Source of the DNA: an uncultured Oribacterium sp.
Lineage (GTDB): Bacteria; Bacillota; Clostridia; Lachnospirales; Lachnospiraceae
Assembly (NCBI GenBank): GCA_946413525.1
Contig: CAMKKZ010000030.1
Span: forward strand, 1-49,660
Length of the DNA: 49,660 bases
Direction: 5' to 3'
Shown: positions 47,075 through 49,660 of the stretch, in pieces
How the letters are laid out: the number at the start of each line of letters is the position of its first letter
Position numbering within the stretch: the first letter of the stretch is position 1
The notes under the pieces: model-generated
Told to the model about the DNA's origin: nothing
Seen by the model: the letters and a program-made list of their open reading frames with translations, nothing else
Database searches by the model: none
Program-made: the position numbers and the translations under genes

Positions 47075-47197
47075 CAGCACAAAGAATGCTGCGGAAAAAT
47101 CTGAACAAAATATGCTTTCGGGCATATTTTGTTCAGGCGCATCCCTGCGGGATGCGCCAAATACGGTATTAACTATGCTTGATGCATAGTTAATACC
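47075..47197 (+). repeat. Compound hairpin repeat, family 2 (copy before greA)
   Basis: In order: an AGCA/TGCT hairpin, a 15-bp stem (47101-47115/47122-47136), a 9-bp stem GGCGCATCC/GGATGCGCC (47136-47158) and a perfect 14-bp stem (47165-47178/47184-47197). The 15-bp stem differs from the copy at 12171 by a paired A-T to T-A swap. Confidence 0.92.
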
Positions 47198-47299
47198 TCC
47201 AGCAAGTATTTTTAAATCAAAATAACTATTCAGCACCCTATTTGAAGTCGCCTTTGGCGACTTCATGCGTGCGTTCAGAGGCGCTTTGCGCCTTGTATG

Positions 47300-47369
47300 C
47301 CCTCTGGATTTCAGAGAATTCCAAAGGAAAAGCAAGCTTTCCATTTGGAATTCTCTGAAATCCAGAGGG
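47300..47369 (+). repeat. Perfect 26-bp inverted repeat before greA
   Basis: Arms 47300-47325 and 47344-47369 are fully complementary. The 18-base centre pairs further (GGAAA with TTTCC), so about 70 bases can form one hairpin. The centre AAAAGCAAGCTTT is the same as the apex of the family 1 hairpin 1. Confidence 0.95.
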
Positions 47370-47404
47370 TGATGAATAGTTACAAATCAAAGGGGAGGGA
47401 ATCC

Positions 47405-47887
47405 ATGGCAGAGACAAAGAAGAATCTCCTGACTCGTTCAGGGCTTAGCAAATATGAGGCGGAGCTCCAGGATCTGAAGGTGAACCGGCGCAAGGAAATC
47501 GCGGACAAGATCAAGGAAGCCAGGGAGCAGGGGGATCTTTCCGAAAACGCGGAATATGATGCCGCGAAGGATGAGCAGAGGGAGATCGAGGAACGCATAG
47601 TTCATCTTGAGGCTCTTCTTAAAAATGCCGAGGTCGTGGATGAGGCGGAAGACGGCGTGATCAATGTAGGCTGCAAGGTCAAGCTTCTGGACGTTGAATA
47701 TGATGAAGAAGTGGAATATACGATCGTCGGATCCACGGAAGCAAATTCGCTTGGGGGTAAGATTTCAAATGAGTCCCCCGTGGGGAAGGCATTGCTTCAC
47801 AGGCATGCCGGCGAGGTCGTAGAGGTGGAGACGCAAAGCGGTCCTCTTAAGTTCAAGGTTCTGGAAGTGATCCCGGCCGCGGAATAA
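47405..47887 (+). CDS. greA: Transcription elongation factor GreA
   Basis: GreA binds in the RNA polymerase secondary channel and stimulates cleavage of backtracked transcripts. The N-terminal coiled coil ([21 protein letters not shown], then [19 protein letters not shown] with its two acidic tip residues) and the FKBP-like C-terminal domain ([26 protein letters not shown]) are standard. From the ATG at 47405 it has 160 residues, the usual length, with AAGGGGAGGG upstream. The open frame back to 47297 lies in the long inverted repeat and is rejected. lysS follows 23 bases later, a common pairing in Clostridia. Confidence 0.96.
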   Translation: MAETKKNLLTRSGLSKYEAELQDLKVNRRKEIADKIKEAREQGDLSENAEYDAAKDEQREIEERIVHLEALLKNAEVVDEAEDGVINVGCKVKLLDVEYDEEVEYTIVGSTEANSLGGKISNESPVGKALLHRHAGEVVEVETQSGPLKFKVLEVIPAAE

Positions 47888-47910
47888 GGGATGGCAGAAG
47901 GGGGAGTTTT

Positions 47911-49660
47911 ATGGCGGATAATGAAAGAAATACTGCCGAAAGGGGAGTACAGCCTTCGGATATGAACCATATTCTGAAGGCAAGGCGGGACAAGCTCTCA
48001 GAATTGAAAAACATGGGGATGGATCCTTTTTCGATTACAAGCTATGAGCAGACCCACCATTCCGAGGAGATCAGGTCGGATTTTGAGAATCTGGAGAACA
48101 AAACTGTTTCCGTGGCAGGCAGGATCATGTCAAAACGCGTCATGGGGAAGGCAAGCTTTGTTCATATTCAGGACCGCCAGGGAAGGATTCAGGCCTATGT
48201 GACCCGTGATTCTCTGGGAGATGAGGCGTATGCCCTGTTCAAAAAGCTCGACATCGGAGACATTATCGGTGTCAGGGGCTATGTTTTCAAGACCAGGATG
48301 GGGGAAATATCCATTCATGCGGAATCAGTGACATTGCTGGCAAAGTCCCTCTATCCGCTGCCGGAGAAGTTTCACGGACTTCAGGATACGGATGCCCGGT
48401 ATCGTCAGAGATACGTGGATCTTATCATGAATGAGGACAGCAGGGATACCTTTTACAAGCGTTCCCAGATTCTGCATGAGATCCGTGTTTTCCTGGCCGG
48501 ACGGGATTTCATGGAAGTGGAAACCCCGATGCTTGTGGAGAATGCCGGCGGCGCCGCGGCAAGGCCTTTTGAGACGCATTACAATGCCCTGAACGAGGAT
48601 GTCAAGCTGAGGATCTCCCTGGAGCTTTACCTGAAAAGGCTTATCATCGGCGGCTTTGAACGTGTTTTTGAAATCGGCAGGGTGTTCCGTAACGAAGGAG
48701 TGGATACCAGGCATAATCCCGAATTCACGTTAATGGAGCTTTATCAGGCCTATACGGATTATAATGGGATGATGGAGCTCACGGAGTCCATGTTCCGTTA
48801 CCTGGCAGAAAAAATCTGCGGCACGACGACCATTAGCTATCAGGGGACGGAAATTGACCTTGGGAGCCCTTTCCGCCGCATCAGCATGAGCGAGGCGATC
48901 AAGGAAGAGACCGGCATTGATTTTGAAAGTATTTCAAGCGATGAGGAAGCCAAAAATCTGGCAAAGGATAAGGGCATAGCTTTCGAGAAGCACCATAAAA
49001 AGGGCGATATTGAAAACCTCTTTTTTGAGGAGTTTTGCGAGGCAAAGATGATTCAGCCTACCTTTGTCATGGATCATCCCATTGAGATTTCCCCTCTGAC
49101 AAAGAAGAAGCCGGGGGATCCTTCAAGGGTGGAGCGTTTCGAGCTTTATATTTATGGGCGGGAGATGTGCAACGCCTATTCCGAGCTGAATGACCCGATT
49201 GACCAGCGGGAACGTTTTGCCGCCCAGGACGCCTTGGCGGATGCCGGGGATGAAGAGGCCAACCATACGGACGAGGATTTCCTTCACGCGATGGAAATCG
49301 GCATGCCGCCGACAGGTGGAATAGGATACGGGATCGACCGTCTTGTCATGCTGCTGACGGACAGCCAGTCCATACGCGATGTGATTGCCTTTCCCACGAT
49401 GAAGTCAATTAAGACCGGATCTGAGGGAAATGGTGTAAGCTTTGAAGCCTCTGAGGAGGCTGTTGCAGCATCGGCAGATCCGTTCGCAGCACCGGCCGAG
49501 CCCATCGATTTCAGCAAGGTTGAGATCGAGCCTTTGTTCAAGGATTTCGTTGATTTTGAGACCTTCAGCAAGTCCGATTTCCGTGCCGTGAAGGTTCTGG
49601 AGTGTGAGGCTGTACCGAAGTCCAAGAAGCTTCTGAAGTTCGTCCTGGATGACGGAACAG
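47911..49660 (+). CDS. lysS: Lysyl-tRNA synthetase (class II) with C-terminal tRNA-binding domain, partial
   Basis: LysS charges tRNA-Lys. The ORF starts at an ATG after AAGGGGGAG and is still open at the right edge, so 583 codons are seen. The N-terminal OB-fold anticodon domain ([23 protein letters not shown]) is followed by the class II core: motif 2 [36 protein letters not shown] and motif 3 [16 protein letters not shown] normal LysS ends soon after, near residue 500. Here an Ala-rich linker leads to a second domain ([29 protein letters not shown]) that resembles the Trbp111/EMAP-II-like tRNA-binding fold found at the end of MetRS. The end of that domain lies outside the window. Confidence 0.93.
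   Translation, partial: MADNERNTAERGVQPSDMNHILKARRDKLSELKNMGMDPFSITSYEQTHHSEEIRSDFENLENKTVSVAGRIMSKRVMGKASFVHIQDRQGRIQAYVTRDSLGDEAYALFKKLDIGDIIGVRGYVFKTRMGEISIHAESVTLLAKSLYPLPEKFHGLQDTDARYRQRYVDLIMNEDSRDTFYKRSQILHEIRVFLAGRDFMEVETPMLVENAGGAAARPFETHYNALNEDVKLRISLELYLKRLIIGGFERVFEIGRVFRNEGVDTRHNPEFTLMELYQAYTDYNGMMELTESMFRYLAEKICGTTTISYQGTEIDLGSPFRRISMSEAIKEETGIDFESISSDEEAKNLAKDKGIAFEKHHKKGDIENLFFEEFCEAKMIQPTFVMDHPIEISPLTKKKPGDPSRVERFELYIYGREMCNAYSELNDPIDQRERFAAQDALADAGDEEANHTDEDFLHAMEIGMPPTGGIGYGIDRLVMLLTDSQSIRDVIAFPTMKSIKTGSEGNGVSFEASEEAVAASADPFAAPAEPIDFSKVEIEPLFKDFVDFETFSKSDFRAVKVLECEAVPKSKKLLKFVLDDGT

Larger units (their letters stand above)
47023..47404 (+). other. 382-base gene-free stretch before greA
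   Basis: No gene is visible. The stretch is made almost entirely of the family 2 compound repeat, two further short hairpins (GAAGTCGCC/GGCGACTTC near 47245-47266 and AGGCGC/GCGCCT near 47279-47293) and a very long perfect inverted repeat ending 35 bases before the greA start. Confidence 0.7.

Overview
The window looks like a chromosomal segment from a Clostridia-type Firmicute, most likely a Lachnospiraceae relative. The evidence is the gene order plsX-acpP-rnc-smc-ftsY, a split his operon with hisZ plus a short hisG and a PHP-type histidinol phosphatase, pheST, strong Shine-Dalgarno sites, and tRNA genes without an encoded CCA. By eye the genes are a little above 50% G+C. The taxonomic call is an inference from gene content, not from a database search.

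Layout. Bases 1-5342 are an accessory and decayed stretch: a tail of an Rpn-like nuclease, remnants of an acyl-carrier-protein/adenylation module, a full AAA-ATPase/PD-(D/E)XK protein, a RelB/RelE-type toxin-antitoxin pair, and a truncated second copy of the AAA-ATPase. Then come degV, an EF-G-like GTPase, and a membrane-anchored thioredoxin-fold protein carrying ten 42-bp repeats. From 10.9 to 17.8 kb lies the phospholipid/cell-division operon plsX-acpP-rnc-smc-ftsY. From 18.7 to 23.3 kb is the str operon rpsL-rpsG-fusA followed by tuf. A lipoprotein phosphoesterase, three tRNA genes on the minus strand (Phe, Gly, Thr), a Cys-rich hypothetical protein and a solitary rpoA follow. A small membrane protein and a NUDIX hydrolase precede the histidine operon hisC-B-Z-G-D-H-A-F-I-E (28.6-37.0 kb), then hflX. 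hisK, on the opposite strand, supplies the missing phosphatase step. The window ends with pheS-pheT-dusB-hemW-greA and a lysS that runs off the edge.

The unusual biology is in the DNA between and inside these ordinary genes. Intergenic spaces are packed with several families of compound, nearly perfect hairpin repeats. Copies differ by paired changes that keep the stems intact. A leader hairpin with its own ribosome-binding site recurs in front of several genes, and copies of it appear in frame inside hisD. Several genes (plsX, rpoA, both fusA-like genes, hisE, degV) are followed by repeats of their own last codons and stop. Several conserved enzymes (HisD, HemW, HflX, RNase III, the PD-(D/E)XK nuclease, the TlpA-like protein) carry low-complexity or tandem-repeat insertions. 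I regard this combined repeat system as the most interesting content of the window. No CRISPR array, insertion sequence or prophage was recognised.
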